This document shows positions 16,442 to 25,720 of a DNA stretch of 64,000 nucleotides, in pieces. Where the stretch lies: positions 45,629 through 109,628 of the forward strand of contig PDSY01000017.1 of assembly GCA_002747105.1 (NCBI GenBank). The letters run 5' to 3'. The notes beneath the pieces were generated by a model. It searched no databases and had not been told where the DNA came from. It saw only the letters and a list, made by a program, of their open reading frames with translations. The translations under genes were made by a program, and so were the position numbers. The stretch comes from Flavobacteriales bacterium (lineage in GTDB: Bacteria; Bacteroidota; Bacteroidia; Flavobacteriales; Weeksellaceae). How positions within the stretch are numbered: position 1 is the first letter of the stretch; every line of letters begins with the position of its first letter.

Positions 16442-17779
16442 TTAAACTTTGGCTAAAAAATCTTCAAATGAATATTCTACATTCACGATACCATCTGCAT
16501 CGATATTTTTTAGTTTTAAAAATTCTATTTTATTAACGGAACTAATGTCATAAGGTTTTTTCACTCGGATATAATTTTCCGTAAAACCGTACATCATTCC
16601 TTTTCTGTTATCGTGTTCCCAAAGTACAGGAAAACTTTTCCCTATCTGCTCTTGATAAAATGCCATTTTTTTCTTTTCGGACAAAATTCTGAGCATTTTA
16701 TTTCTTCTTTTTCGTTCAGGAATAGGTACTACTCCTTCCATTTTTTCAGCCTCGGTATTTTGCCTTTCCGAATATGTAAAAACATGAAGATAAGAAATCG
16801 GTAAGTTTTGAAGATAATGATAGGTTTCCATAAACTTCTCCTCTGTTTCCCCTGGGAATCCAACAATCACATCTACGCCAATTGCAGCATGAGGTAATAC
16901 CTCTTTTATTTTGTTAATTCTATTGGTGTATAATTGCGTTAAATAACGGCGTTTCATTTTCTTTAATAAATCATCGCTACCCGATTGCAACGGAATATGA
17001 AAATGAGGAACAAAACTTTCACTTTCGGAAACCAAAGCTATACTTTCATCTTTTAATAAATTAGGCTCGATAGAAGAAATCCTAATGCGTTCTATTCCAT
17101 CTACCTTATTAAGCTCGGTAATTAAATCCAAGAAAGTATGGTCGTGTCTTTTATTTCCAAACTCCCCTTTTCCGTAATCACCAATATTCACTCCTGTTAA
17201 AACAATTTCCTTAATACCTTGACTTGCAATCGCCTTGGCATTGGCAAGTACATTTTCAATCGTGTCGGAACGAGAAATCCCTCTCGCCAAAGGAATGGTA
17301 CAATAGGTACATTTGTAATCGCAACCGTCTTGCACTTTTAAGAATGCTCGTGTTCTATCACCAATAGAATAACTGCCAATAAACGAGTTAGCATCTTCTA
17401 TTTCGCACGAATGCACCTCTCCCAAATCATCTGATTTTTCTAAATCGTCAAGGTAACTTAAAATATTAAATTTCTCTGTCGCCCCCAATACCAAATCTAC
17501 TCCATTTATTTCGGAAATCTCTTTGGGTTTCAGTTGAGCGTAGCAACCAACAACTACTACCAAACCATCTGGATTGGCTTTCATGGCTCTTTTAACATGA
17601 TATTTACATTCTCTATCGGCATTTTCTGTAACCGAACAAGTGTTGATAATATAGACTTTAGCTTGTTCATCAAAAGATACTTTTTGATAACCTGCATCCG
17701 TCAACTGTCGAGCAATGGTAGAAGTTTCCGCAAAATTTAATTTACATCCTAATGTGTGAAAAGCAGCCGTTCTGTTCAT
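16442..17779 (-). CDS. mtaB: tRNA t6A37 methylthiotransferase MtaB
   Basis: MtaB is a radical-SAM enzyme that turns t6A37 of ANN-decoding tRNAs into ms2t6A. 445 residues: N-terminal UPF0004 domain with cluster cysteines Cys12, Cys48 and Cys79, radical-SAM motif DGCDYKCTYC at 151-160 (Cys153, 157, 160) and a C-terminal TRAM domain. LGCKLN and NTCSVT distinguish MtaB from MiaB. It has a TAAATTTG box 22 bp upstream and precedes the FMN protein. Confidence 0.95.
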   Translation of the reverse strand: MNRTAAFHTLGCKLNFAETSTIARQLTDAGYQKVSFDEQAKVYIINTCSVTENADRECKYHVKRAMKANPDGLVVVVGCYAQLKPKEISEINGVDLVLGATEKFNILSYLDDLEKSDDLGEVHSCEIEDANSFIGSYSIGDRTRAFLKVQDGCDYKCTYCTIPLARGISRSDTIENVLANAKAIASQGIKEIVLTGVNIGDYGKGEFGNKRHDHTFLDLITELNKVDGIERIRISSIEPNLLKDESIALVSESESFVPHFHIPLQSGSDDLLKKMKRRYLTQLYTNRINKIKEVLPHAAIGVDVIVGFPGETEEKFMETYHYLQNLPISYLHVFTYSERQNTEAEKMEGVVPIPERKRRNKMLRILSEKKKMAFYQEQIGKSFPVLWEHDNRKGMMYGFTENYIRVKKPYDISSVNKIEFLKLKNIDADGIVNVEYSFEDFLAKV

Positions 17780-17800
17780 TTAGCATCTATAAATAAGCTG

Positions 17801-17808
17801 CAAATTTA
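17801..17808 (-). promoter_or_regulatory. -7 box of mtaB
   Basis: CAAATTTA on plus is TAAATTTG on minus, 21 bp before the mtaB start. Confidence 0.5.
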
Positions 17809-17868
17809 CGGAAAAATAGATTAGATTGTTTATAAACAAAAATCAAAGACATGAAAGCCTTTTTTTCT

Positions 17869-17876
17869 TATCTTTG
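17869..17876 (+). promoter_or_regulatory. -7 box of the S9 peptidase gene
   Basis: TATCTTTG ends 18 bp before the ATG at 17895. Confidence 0.5.
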
Positions 17877-17894
17877 AGGTCAAACTAAATTTCA

Positions 17895-20024
17895 ATGAAG
17901 AAAATACTATTTACATTAATGGCAGTAGGACAGATGAGCTGGTCTTTTGCCCAAGAAATCACACTGGACAAAATTTATAGTGGCTATTATAGAGGTCAAG
18001 GAATTGCGGGAGTTTCTTCCCTTAACGATGGAGAACATTATGCCGTAATAGAAAGAGGTGGTGTAGCAAAATACGATTACAAAACCAACCAAAAAATAGG
18101 CATGCTGATACAAGGTGCCGTGTATGATTACACCTTATCCAAAGACGAATCCAAAGCCCTTTTATTAAAAGACGCTCGTCAGGTTTATCGTCATTCTTAT
18201 TTAGGGAAATTTGAGGTTAAAAATTTGAAAACGGGAGATTCCTTTTTATTAAACAACGGAAATTTCGTTCAGGAGCCTTCCTTTTCGCCCGACGCTACCA
18301 AAGTAGCCTTTATCGCTGATAACAATCTTTTTTATCAAGATGTAAAAACCCAAAAAATCACGCAAATCACAACCGATGGAGCCAAAAATAAAATTATTAA
18401 TGGATTGGCAGATTGGGTGTATGAAGAAGAATTTGGGCATGCTAAACAATACGAATGGACAAAAAATGCTTCGGCCATCGTCTATGTGAAATCCGATGAA
18501 AGCCTTGTGCCAGAAATGCAAATTCCTATTTATGGAAAAGGGCTTTATCCCAATCAAATGAAATTCAAATATCCAAAAGCAGGAGAAAAAAATTCGGTAG
18601 TTTCGGCTCATTTGTATCAACTTGATTCGGGGAAAAATAGTAAAATTAATTTAGCTAATTTCAAGCATTACTATATCCCTAATGTGATTCAGACGAACAA
18701 AAAAAATGAAATTATCTTAATCACTTCGGCAAGAACACAAAACGCTTCCGACGTTCTGAAAATCAACACCCAAAATGGAAAAGTCAAAAAACTTTTCACC
18801 GAAAAAGATGACAAATGGATAGAAACCGATAATGTAATTTTAGAATTTCTAAAAGACAATTCTTTTATTTGGGCATCGGAAAGAGATGGATTTAGACATT
18901 TATATTGGTATAATGCCGATGGTTCGCTGAAAAAACAAATCACCAAAGGAAAATGGAATATCATTGACTATTATGGATTTAACCCTAAAACAAAAGAGGT
19001 TTTTGCACAAACCAACCAAACAGGAAGTATTCATAAGGTGGTAACGAAAATCAATATTAAAAATGGAAAAAGCACCATTATCTCCAATAAAAAAGGAACC
19101 CATTCGGCTGATTTCAGTAAGAACTTCAAATATTTCATAGAAACTTCTTCGGCTACAAATCAACCTTATACTTATACCTTAAAAAACAATAATGGTAAAA
19201 TTATCAGAGAGTTAAAAAACAACAATCGTTTATTAACCAAACTAAAAAAAGATAATTTTGTTCCGAAAACCTATTTTACCATTCCAAACGAAAACGGCGA
19301 CCAAATGAACGCTTGGATAATGAAACCCAAAAACTTTAATCCTAACAAAAAATATCCTTTGATGATGTATCAATATTCGGGACCAGGTTCTCAGAAAGTA
19401 ACCAATGCCTTTGATGGAGGAAACGGTTTGTGGTTCAATCATTTGGTTCAGCAAGGTTATATCGTGGCTTGTGTAGATGGTAGAGGAACGGGCGGAAAAG
19501 GTACAGCTTACAAAAAAGCAACCTATATGAACCTCGGAAAATATGAAATTGAAGACCAAATAACCGCTGCGAAATGGTTGGGTAATCAGTCTTATATTGA
19601 TAAGGACAGAATTGGAATTTTTGGTTGGAGCTTTGGTGGTTATATGGCGAGTTTAGCGATGACCAAAGGTGCTGATGTTTTCAAACTCGGTATTGCGGTT
19701 GCTCCAGTTACCAATTGGCGATTTTATGATAGTATTTATACCGAAAGATTTATGCGTACACCACAAGAAAACCCTGATGGATACGACAAAAATTCACCAA
19801 CGGAATACGCTCATTTATTGAAAGGTAAGTTTTTATTGATACACGGAACAGCAGATGATAATGTTCATTTTCAAAACGCTATGGTTTTTTCGGAAGCGTT
19901 GATTCAAAATAACAAACAATTTGAATTTATGGCGTATCCTGATAAAAACCACGGGATTTATGGCGGAATGACAAGACCTCAGCTTTACCAAAAAATGACG
20001 AAGTTTATTTTGGAGAATTTGTAA
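17895..20024 (+). CDS. S9 family peptidase (dipeptidyl peptidase IV type)
   Basis: Signal peptide at about 1-19 (ending SFAQ), then a DPP4-like beta-propeller to about residue 450 and an alpha/beta-hydrolase domain. The nucleophile is Ser579 in GWSFGGYMA; the acid is in GTADDN (Asp654/655) and the base is His686 in KNHGIYGG. VYEEEFGH near 178-185 matches the double-Glu motif that binds the free N-terminus in DPP4. It likely removes X-Pro/X-Ala dipeptides in the periplasm during peptide use. 709 residues is normal. It stands alone and is followed by a heptad repeat. Confidence 0.93.
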   Translation: MKKILFTLMAVGQMSWSFAQEITLDKIYSGYYRGQGIAGVSSLNDGEHYAVIERGGVAKYDYKTNQKIGMLIQGAVYDYTLSKDESKALLLKDARQVYRHSYLGKFEVKNLKTGDSFLLNNGNFVQEPSFSPDATKVAFIADNNLFYQDVKTQKITQITTDGAKNKIINGLADWVYEEEFGHAKQYEWTKNASAIVYVKSDESLVPEMQIPIYGKGLYPNQMKFKYPKAGEKNSVVSAHLYQLDSGKNSKINLANFKHYYIPNVIQTNKKNEIILITSARTQNASDVLKINTQNGKVKKLFTEKDDKWIETDNVILEFLKDNSFIWASERDGFRHLYWYNADGSLKKQITKGKWNIIDYYGFNPKTKEVFAQTNQTGSIHKVVTKINIKNGKSTIISNKKGTHSADFSKNFKYFIETSSATNQPYTYTLKNNNGKIIRELKNNNRLLTKLKKDNFVPKTYFTIPNENGDQMNAWIMKPKNFNPNKKYPLMMYQYSGPGSQKVTNAFDGGNGLWFNHLVQQGYIVACVDGRGTGGKGTAYKKATYMNLGKYEIEDQITAAKWLGNQSYIDKDRIGIFGWSFGGYMASLAMTKGADVFKLGIAVAPVTNWRFYDSIYTERFMRTPQENPDGYDKNSPTEYAHLLKGKFLLIHGTADDNVHFQNAMVFSEALIQNNKQFEFMAYPDKNHGIYGGMTRPQLYQKMTKFILENL

Positions 20025-20028
20025 TGTA

Positions 20029-20077
20029 GAGGTTAGAAGTTAGAGGTTAGAGGTTAGAGGTTAGAGGTTAGAAATTA
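20029..20077. repeat. Heptad tandem repeat GAGGTTA, seven units
   Basis: Seven consecutive 7-bp units: GAGGTTA, GAAGTTA, four GAGGTTA and GAAATTA. It fills most of the spacer between the S9 peptidase and the LOG gene. Confidence 0.85.
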
Positions 20078-20100
20078 GATTAATAAAATGATAATCATAA

Positions 20101-20652
20101 ATGGTCAATAAAAATAGACGAAAAGTTTGTATATTCTGTGGTTCCAAAAAGACCAACTCCGAAGAGTTGAAAGGTAAGATTTACGAATTAGTCAATTTAT
20201 TTGCTAAAAATAATATGGATTTGGTTTATGGAGGAAGTAAAAGAGGAATTATGGGATTGGTAAATGATACATTTAGAAAAGAACAAAGAAAAGTAATTGG
20301 AGTATTACCTTTTAAAGCACCGAAAAATGAAGAAAAGGCAACTAATCTAAATGAAACCATTTACACCAATGACTTATTTGAACGAAAAAGAAAAATGATA
20401 GAATTATCAGATTTTTTCTTAATTCTTCCAGGAGGGATTGGGACATTGGACGAAACTTTTGAAATTATCACAAGTAATAGTATGAATTTTTCTCATAAAA
20501 AAGTAGCAATTTTCAACTGCTTTGGTTTCTATGATAATCTGATAAATCAACTAAACAAAATGATTGACTATAATTTTGTATCAGATGATATTTGGAATAA
20601 AATCATAATTGAAAGTAACCCACATCAACTATTTGAAAAACTTGTCAAATAA
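20101..20652 (+). CDS. LOG-family protein (TIGR00730 type)
   Basis: 183 residues with the family signatures YGGSKRGIMG at 43-52 and PGGIGTLDE at 110-118. LOG proteins are Rossmann-fold nucleoside 5'-monophosphate phosphoribohydrolases; in plants and some bacteria they release cytokinin bases, but most bacterial members, including this one, have no tested substrate. Single gene after the heptad repeat. Length and motifs are complete. Confidence 0.9.
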   Translation: MVNKNRRKVCIFCGSKKTNSEELKGKIYELVNLFAKNNMDLVYGGSKRGIMGLVNDTFRKEQRKVIGVLPFKAPKNEEKATNLNETIYTNDLFERKRKMIELSDFFLILPGGIGTLDETFEIITSNSMNFSHKKVAIFNCFGFYDNLINQLNKMIDYNFVSDDIWNKIIIESNPHQLFEKLVK

Positions 20653-20786
20653 AATAATTTAATTATTGATAATTGCATTAGTTTAAAAAAATCAGCATAA
20701 TGTTTAAAAAATAGGCGTTTTATTCATTTTTTTCTTACATTTACAACAATAACCACCCAAGTCTTTAACGGGGCATAAAAAATTAT

Positions 20787-21206
20787 ATGATGAAAAAGGT
20801 GATATTATGTTTATTGTTAGGATTGTTCAGTACGCTCTCCTTTGCTCAAAAAGATATAAAGTTTAAGAAATACACGCTTAAATTTGAGGAGAAACAAAAG
20901 TTTGAAGAACAATTGCTCTACAATCTAAAAATGGCAACACCTAAAATATTTAAACAAGATGTTGTCATTACAAAATCTGAAATTATACAAGCTGAAAAGC
21001 AACTCCATTTAAGAACTTATTATAACAATGGTTTCGTTTCTACCAGCTTGTTGAAAAAAAATGCTGATATTTTATCATTAGCATCCACCACTTCATGTAC
21101 CTCAAAATTTTGTGCAACTGGTGGAGGTTGTCAACCTCAATCTTCAAATAGATATTGTACGCCTTGTAAAAAAGACAATGATTGTATAAGGACAACAACG
21201 AATTAA
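20787..21206 (+). CDS. Small exported protein with six C-terminal cysteines
   Basis: 139 residues; two ATGs in tandem (20787, 20790). A clear signal peptide (to about residue 21, SFAQ) is followed by a Lys-rich helical part. The last 36 residues hold Cys104, 109, 115, 124, 127 and 133 (spacing 4-5-8-2-5) among Ser/Thr/Gly, compatible with three disulfides or a metal site. I do not recognise the family. A TACATTTA box lies upstream near 20742, and a terminator follows at 21218, so it is a monocistronic gene. Secreted disulfide-rich peptide is an inference. Confidence 0.7.
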   Translation: MMKKVILCLLLGLFSTLSFAQKDIKFKKYTLKFEEKQKFEEQLLYNLKMATPKIFKQDVVITKSEIIQAEKQLHLRTYYNNGFVSTSLLKKNADILSLASTTSCTSKFCATGGGCQPQSSNRYCTPCKKDNDCIRTTTN

Positions 21207-21217
21207 TCTAAAACCTA

Positions 21218-21250
21218 AAAGCCATTCAGTAGTTGAGTGGCTTTATTTTG
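21218..21250 (+). terminator. Terminator of the Cys-rich protein gene
   Basis: AAAGCCATTC and GAGTGGCTTT pair over 10 bp (one T-G wobble) around a 7-base loop, followed by ATTTTG. Confidence 0.7.
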
Positions 21251-21260
21251 ATATTTTTCT

Positions 21261-21268
21261 TACATTTG
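21261..21268 (+). promoter_or_regulatory. -7 box of pcm
   Basis: TACATTTG ends 22 bp before the ATG at 21291, just after the upstream terminator. Confidence 0.5.
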
Positions 21269-21290
21269 GGTTTCAAAAAAATGACCATCT

Positions 21291-21941
21291 ATGACGGACT
21301 CCTATTTACATAAAGGAAAAAGACGAATTTTAATAGAATACCTTCGTGAAAAGTTAGGCATCAAAGACGAAGCGGTACTCCAAGCGATGAATACCGTACC
21401 AAGGCATTTTTTTATTGAGAAAACCTTTGAAAACTTTGCCTATGAAGATAGAGCTTTCCCGATTGACGCTCATCAAACCATCTCCCACCCTTCTACTGTA
21501 GCAGAGCAAACTGAGCTTTTAGAAATCAACCCTAATGATAAAGTTTTAGAAATAGGAACAGGATGTGGCTACCAAACGGCTATTTTAGTCGCCATGAAAA
21601 CGGATGTTTATACCATAGAACGCCAAAAAAAATTATTCGACTTTGCCAAAAACAAACTCTCCGAAATGAACCTAAAACCGTCTTTTCAAAGTTTTGGAGA
21701 TGGCTTTTTAGGCTTACCCAATTTTGCTCCATTTGATAAAATCATTGTTACTTGCGGAGCAGAAAATCTCCCTATCGAACTTTTAAAACAACTGAAAGTA
21801 GGTGGAAAAATGGTAATTCCGTTGGGAAAACAAGACGAACAAATCTTATGCCGATTCACTAAAAAATCCAACACCGAAATCGAAAAAGAAGAATTTGGAA
21901 AATATAAATTCGTACCCATGTTAAAAGACACCAACCATTAA
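21291..21941 (+). CDS. pcm: Protein-L-isoaspartate O-methyltransferase
   Basis: Pcm methylates isoaspartyl residues in damaged proteins so they can revert to aspartate. 216 residues with the class I methyltransferase motif LEIGTGCGYQTAIL (about 83-96), the N-terminal PRHFFIE and the SHPSTVAEQTELL segment (about 63-75) that is specific to Pcm. Single gene with its own -7 box; convergent with the thioesterase, with 20 bp between stops. Confidence 0.95.
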   Translation: MTDSYLHKGKRRILIEYLREKLGIKDEAVLQAMNTVPRHFFIEKTFENFAYEDRAFPIDAHQTISHPSTVAEQTELLEINPNDKVLEIGTGCGYQTAILVAMKTDVYTIERQKKLFDFAKNKLSEMNLKPSFQSFGDGFLGLPNFAPFDKIIVTCGAENLPIELLKQLKVGGKMVIPLGKQDEQILCRFTKKSNTEIEKEEFGKYKFVPMLKDTNH

Positions 21942-21961
21942 CCAAAATGGATTAATTAGTT

Positions 21962-22348
21962 TTAATCAAAAATTTTGGCAGGTTTTTTATCATCGCCAAT
22001 AGCCACCATTGTAAAGTCTCCTGCTACTGCTTTCTCTCTCGTTTTAGCATACATTTCTTCTACATACACTTTGATATTCACTTTAACACTAGAATTTCCA
22101 ACATATTTCACCTTTCCAATAATCTCCACAATGGTATCTGCTGGAATTGGTTTTGTAAAATCTATTCTATCACAACTCACTGTTACAAAGCGTTTTCTTG
22201 CAAACCTAGTAGCCGTCATAAATGCCACCTCATCCATCATTTCCATTACCGTCCCTCCAAACATAGTGTCATGATGGTTGGTAATATTAGGAAATACCAC
22301 TTTAAATACCCTTGTAATAGAAGCGTTAATCTGTTCTTCGTAATTCAT
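21962..22348 (-). CDS. Acyl-CoA thioesterase, hotdog fold (YciA/BACH type)
   Basis: 128 residues. NHHDTMFGGTVMEMMDE (24-40) is the hotdog central helix with the catalytic Asp39-Glu40 end, preceded by VVFPN. RFVTVSCDRIDFTKPI follows as the second strand pair. YciA-type enzymes hydrolyse many acyl-CoAs in the cytoplasm. A C-terminal Lys-rich end is normal. TATCTTTG lies 20 bp upstream. Confidence 0.9.
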   Translation of the reverse strand: MNYEEQINASITRVFKVVFPNITNHHDTMFGGTVMEMMDEVAFMTATRFARKRFVTVSCDRIDFTKPIPADTIVEIIGKVKYVGNSSVKVNIKVYVEEMYAKTREKAVAGDFTMVAIGDDKKPAKIFD

Positions 22349-22368
22349 GTTTAAATGCTTTCAAAGGA

Positions 22369-22376
22369 CAAAGATA
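22369..22376 (-). promoter_or_regulatory. -7 box of the thioesterase gene
   Basis: CAAAGATA on plus is TATCTTTG on minus, 20 bp before the start at 22348. Confidence 0.5.
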
Positions 22377-22393
22377 CAACTTTTTGAATAGAA

Positions 22394-22429
22394 AAATCCC
22401 TCACAAACTGTATCATCTGTGAGGGATTT
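22394..22429 (-). terminator. Terminator of the T9SS cargo gene
   Basis: AAATCCCTCACA pairs perfectly with TGTGAGGGATTT (12 bp, 12-base loop). On the minus strand a T-run follows. It also separates this gene from the thioesterase promoter. Confidence 0.8.
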
Positions 22430-22491
22430 ATTATATATAGTAATGAATAACAAAAGTGCTATTACTTAGTTTTATAATCGAATTTCTAAAA

Positions 22492-24174
22492 CTATTTTTT
22501 AATTGATTTTACTGTTTTCACACTTCCATCTTTGTACACCAATTGGATAACATATACTCCAGCATCAAGATGAGCAAGATTCAACTCTTTTGCAGGAGCA
22601 AAAGAACTTACTACTCTTCCTGACATATCCATTAGATTAATAGTAGTTACATTATCAATATTATTGATTTTCACCACATCTTTGAATGGATTAGGGTAAA
22701 CAACTACTTCATTTGTATTAAGTACTGTTTCTCCTGTTGCAAGAGTTTGTTTTTCTTTGTACTTAAAGTCGTCATAATACAATGTATTATATCCTCCCGT
22801 AGCATCACCTTGAGTAGGTTTCCACTTGATAACAATATGTGCAGCACCTCCTGTATAAGCATCTGTACTTACTTTTATTTCTTTCCACTGGTCTAAATCT
22901 ACCTGTTGAGTAATGTCTTGTATTGTTTGGTAAGTAGAAGTATCATTAGCATCGGTCATTACACCAACTTCTAAAGTAAATATTCTATCTGTAGAACTAC
23001 TACTAGACCAAGATTTTATTTCTCTATATACTTGGAAAGAAATTTCTTTCATATTATCTAAATCCGAAAATTTAGGAGAGATTAAATAATAACTTCCTGT
23101 TGTATCAGAACTATTATACATAAGCATAGAGTTAGGAGCACTTACAAATTGAGATGTAGATAATCCATTATCAGGAAAACCTGTTTGATTTTCCATTTTA
23201 GTAGTCCAACATTCAGGAGTTTCCCCATAACCAACACTATCGTAGTTGTTTGTGTATTCCACGGTATATGTTCCACAAGCTGTTTTAAATGAACCACCAA
23301 TAGCCCAAACACTTTTATCTGTATCACTACATACAGAACGCACCCATACATTATAATTTGTAAGAGGAGTCAATCCTGATAATGTTACTTCTGTTGTTGA
23401 TGTTGTACCAGATGGTGTTGTGTCAGCAGTAGGAGCATCACTTTGCTCAGAATAATAATATTCATAACTTGATGGAGATGAACTTGTAGGTACATTCCAA
23501 GAAACTTTAGCAGAACTGTCTGTAATATCAGTATAAGCTATATTTGTTGGTTTAAAACAAGTTGGCACTTCATCTACAACTACCTCATCTATAAATATAT
23601 TATATCCATACGCACTGATTCCCAAAATAGAAATATATCCTTCTCCGTTAGGGTTTCCAGGTATCGCAAATGTATATTCGTACCAACCTTCTGCTGATTC
23701 TACTGGTTCTTCAGTAGTAAGTCTATTTACTATTCCTAAACTTGTACCTCCCGTAGAACCTGCTACAGTATTATAAAACACTTCTATTTTATCTTTACTA
23801 CCCGAATAAGTATCATATCTATACATCCAAAATGACACTTGATATTCTCCACCTGTAAATTGTATTGCAGGAGAATTTAATTCATAAGTATTACCATTAT
23901 TAATATTATAACAGTTAAATTGAGCCATTCCACCACCAGAAAAGGGAGCAAGTCCTGCTGAACCCATATTTTCTCCACTAGCAACAGTTTTCCAACCTTC
24001 ATTAGTACTTGTTCCAGATGTTTGAACTACACTCCAGTCACCTAAATCTCCTGGAGTATTAAAACTATTAGATGCTAATTGTGCATCTATTGTACTCGCA
24101 GAAAATAAAGCAAGTAATCCGAATGCCGTATTCTTAACTTTTTGCCAAGAAAACAAATTGTAATTTTTGTTCAT
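22492..24174 (-). CDS. T9SS type A cargo with MAM/anchor-J-like and fibronectin III domains
   Basis: 560 residues. An extended signal peptide (to about 31, STIDAQ) is followed by a jelly-roll 'choice-of-anchor J'-like domain (about 35-200), a fibronectin type III domain (about 205-300, with SAKVSWN and LTPLTNYNVWVRSVC), a second jelly-roll domain (about 310-470) and a type A sorting domain (about 490-560) starting VVYPNPFKD and ending in Lys-rich VKSIKK. Such proteins are exported by T9SS and anchored or released by PorU. No catalytic site seen; an adhesive or carbohydrate-binding role is possible. Confidence 0.88.
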   Translation of the reverse strand: MNKNYNLFSWQKVKNTAFGLLALFSASTIDAQLASNSFNTPGDLGDWSVVQTSGTSTNEGWKTVASGENMGSAGLAPFSGGGMAQFNCYNINNGNTYELNSPAIQFTGGEYQVSFWMYRYDTYSGSKDKIEVFYNTVAGSTGGTSLGIVNRLTTEEPVESAEGWYEYTFAIPGNPNGEGYISILGISAYGYNIFIDEVVVDEVPTCFKPTNIAYTDITDSSAKVSWNVPTSSSPSSYEYYYSEQSDAPTADTTPSGTTSTTEVTLSGLTPLTNYNVWVRSVCSDTDKSVWAIGGSFKTACGTYTVEYTNNYDSVGYGETPECWTTKMENQTGFPDNGLSTSQFVSAPNSMLMYNSSDTTGSYYLISPKFSDLDNMKEISFQVYREIKSWSSSSSTDRIFTLEVGVMTDANDTSTYQTIQDITQQVDLDQWKEIKVSTDAYTGGAAHIVIKWKPTQGDATGGYNTLYYDDFKYKEKQTLATGETVLNTNEVVVYPNPFKDVVKINNIDNVTTINLMDMSGRVVSSFAPAKELNLAHLDAGVYVIQLVYKDGSVKTVKSIKK

Positions 24175-24211
24175 AAGATTATAATTTTTATTTATTTTAA
24201 ATTAACGGGGG

Positions 24212-24219
24212 CAAAGATA
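24212..24219 (-). promoter_or_regulatory. -7 box of the T9SS cargo gene
   Basis: CAAAGATA on plus is TATCTTTG on minus, 37 bp before the start at 24174. Confidence 0.5.
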
Positions 24220-24277
24220 AATAAAATAACCTTATATTTAATAATTCTAAATAATGATAATTGTCAGTTTTTCTAAC

Positions 24278-24304
24278 AAAAAAAACCTTGGCGAAAAGCC
24301 AAGG
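24278..24304 (-). terminator. Terminator of the gmk-nadA-folB operon
   Basis: CCTTGGC-gaaaa-GCCAAGG is a perfect 7-bp GC-rich stem; reading the minus strand it is followed by eight T residues. Confidence 0.9.
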
Positions 24305-24347
24305 CAATCATTTCTTTAAATAGTGAATATTGTACTTTACAACCAAA

Positions 24348-24701
24348 TTATACTATTAACTCCACACTAGCTCCTTTCATTTCGCCTTTCATCGGTGGTG
24401 CTGTTTTGGTAATTTTAATTTTAATTTTGGTAATTTGATTGAATTTTTGGTACAATTTTCGGATAATTCTCCCTGCAATATGCTCTAATAATTTTGAAGG
24501 AATAGCCATTTCTTCATGGATAATATCGTTAATATCAGCATAACTAATCGTATCTTCCAAAGCGTCGGTTTGGGAGGCTTTTTCTAAATCGGTGCTTATT
24601 TCGATATTGACAAAATAATAGGCCCCAATTTTATTTTCCTCTGGTAAAACGCCGTGATAAGCATATATTTTAATATCCTCTAAAATAATTTTACTTTCCA
24701 C
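24348..24701 (-). CDS. folB: Dihydroneopterin aldolase
   Basis: FolB cleaves dihydroneopterin to 6-hydroxymethyl-dihydropterin in folate synthesis. 117 residues with the substrate-binding YAYHGVLPEE motif (13-22, Glu22) and a conserved Lys-rich ITKTAPP near 99-105. The start is GTG at 24699-24701, which shares its G with the TAG stop of nadA (TAGTG), so translation is probably coupled. Last gene of the operon, before a strong terminator. Confidence 0.95.
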   Translation of the reverse strand: MESKIILEDIKIYAYHGVLPEENKIGAYYFVNIEISTDLEKASQTDALEDTISYADINDIIHEEMAIPSKLLEHIAGRIIRKLYQKFNQITKIKIKITKTAPPMKGEMKGASVELIV

Positions 24702-25720
24702 TATTTTATTTTTTTAGATAAATTCAGCATTTTTTCGATAGGCTCTAAAGCCTTTACCCTTAATGCTTCCTCGATTTCGATTTCTGGCAATTCGTACTTT
24801 AAACATAAATACAGTTTTTCCATTGTATTTCTCTTCATAAAGAAACACTCTGAACAATTACAACTTTCATCTGTTACCAAAGCAGGCATCAGTTTTTTAT
24901 GCGGTGCTCTTTTTCTCATTTCGTGCAAAATACCTTCTTCCGTAGCAATAATAAACTCCTGACATTCACTATTCTCCACATAGTTCAGTAATGCCGAAGT
25001 AGAACCAATAAAATGAGCCAAGTCTAAAACTGCTTTTTCACTTTCTGGGTGAGCAATCAGTTGTGCATTTGGATTTTCTGCCAATTGTTTTGCAATTCTT
25101 TCCATCGAAAACGCTTCATGAACTACACAACTTCCGTCCCAAAGAATCATCTCTCGACCCGTCTTTTTCATTAAATACCTTCCCAAATTTTTATCCGGAG
25201 CAAATATCAATGGTCTATCTTTCGGTAAAGATTCTATGATAGTTTCTGCATTGGAACTCGTAACAATAATGTCACTCTCTGCCTTGGTTTCTGCATTACA
25301 ATTAATATAAGTCGCAATAAGGGAATTAGGATGTTTTGCACGCATCGCTCTTAGTCCTTCCCCGCTACAACCATCTGCTAATGAACAACCTGCCAAAGTA
25401 TCGGGTAAAACCACTTTTTTGGTAGGGTTAAGTATTTTTGCAGCTTCTGCCATAAAATGAACGCCACAGAAAACAATCATATCAGCATCAGTGGACTTGG
25501 CTTCCCTCGCTAATTGTAAGGAATCTCCCAAAAAATCAGCAATATCCTGAATGGCTGGTGGTTGGTAATAATGTGCCAAAATAATTGCATTCTTCTCTTG
25601 TTTTAATCGAAGAATCTCTGAAACTAAATCTTCTTTTTTAGGAATCAAATCATCATTTACATCTAAATATCCTAATTTTGATAGTTTTGCTTTGGCTTGT
25701 TCTAGTGTCTTTTTATTCAT
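24701..25720 (-). CDS. nadA: Quinolinate synthase
   Basis: NadA condenses iminoaspartate with dihydroxyacetone phosphate to quinolinate for NAD synthesis and needs a 4Fe-4S cluster. 339 residues with the AHYYQPPAIQDIADFLGDSL start motif (split around residue 44-63), cysteines in FCGVHFM, in the GCSLADGCSG segment and in NCSECFF near 295. nadB and nadC are not adjacent. Start overlaps the gmk stop by one base (TAATG). Confidence 0.97.
   Translation of the reverse strand: MNKKTLEQAKAKLSKLGYLDVNDDLIPKKEDLVSEILRLKQEKNAIILAHYYQPPAIQDIADFLGDSLQLAREAKSTDADMIVFCGVHFMAEAAKILNPTKKVVLPDTLAGCSLADGCSGEGLRAMRAKHPNSLIATYINCNAETKAESDIIVTSSNAETIIESLPKDRPLIFAPDKNLGRYLMKKTGREMILWDGSCVVHEAFSMERIAKQLAENPNAQLIAHPESEKAVLDLAHFIGSTSALLNYVENSECQEFIIATEEGILHEMRKRAPHKKLMPALVTDESCNCSECFFMKRNTMEKLYLCLKYELPEIEIEEALRVKALEPIEKMLNLSKKIK

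Noticed and set aside
20029..20077. Telomere-like repeat as a chromosome end
   Set aside because: It lies inside continuous genic sequence with no sign of a hairpin end.
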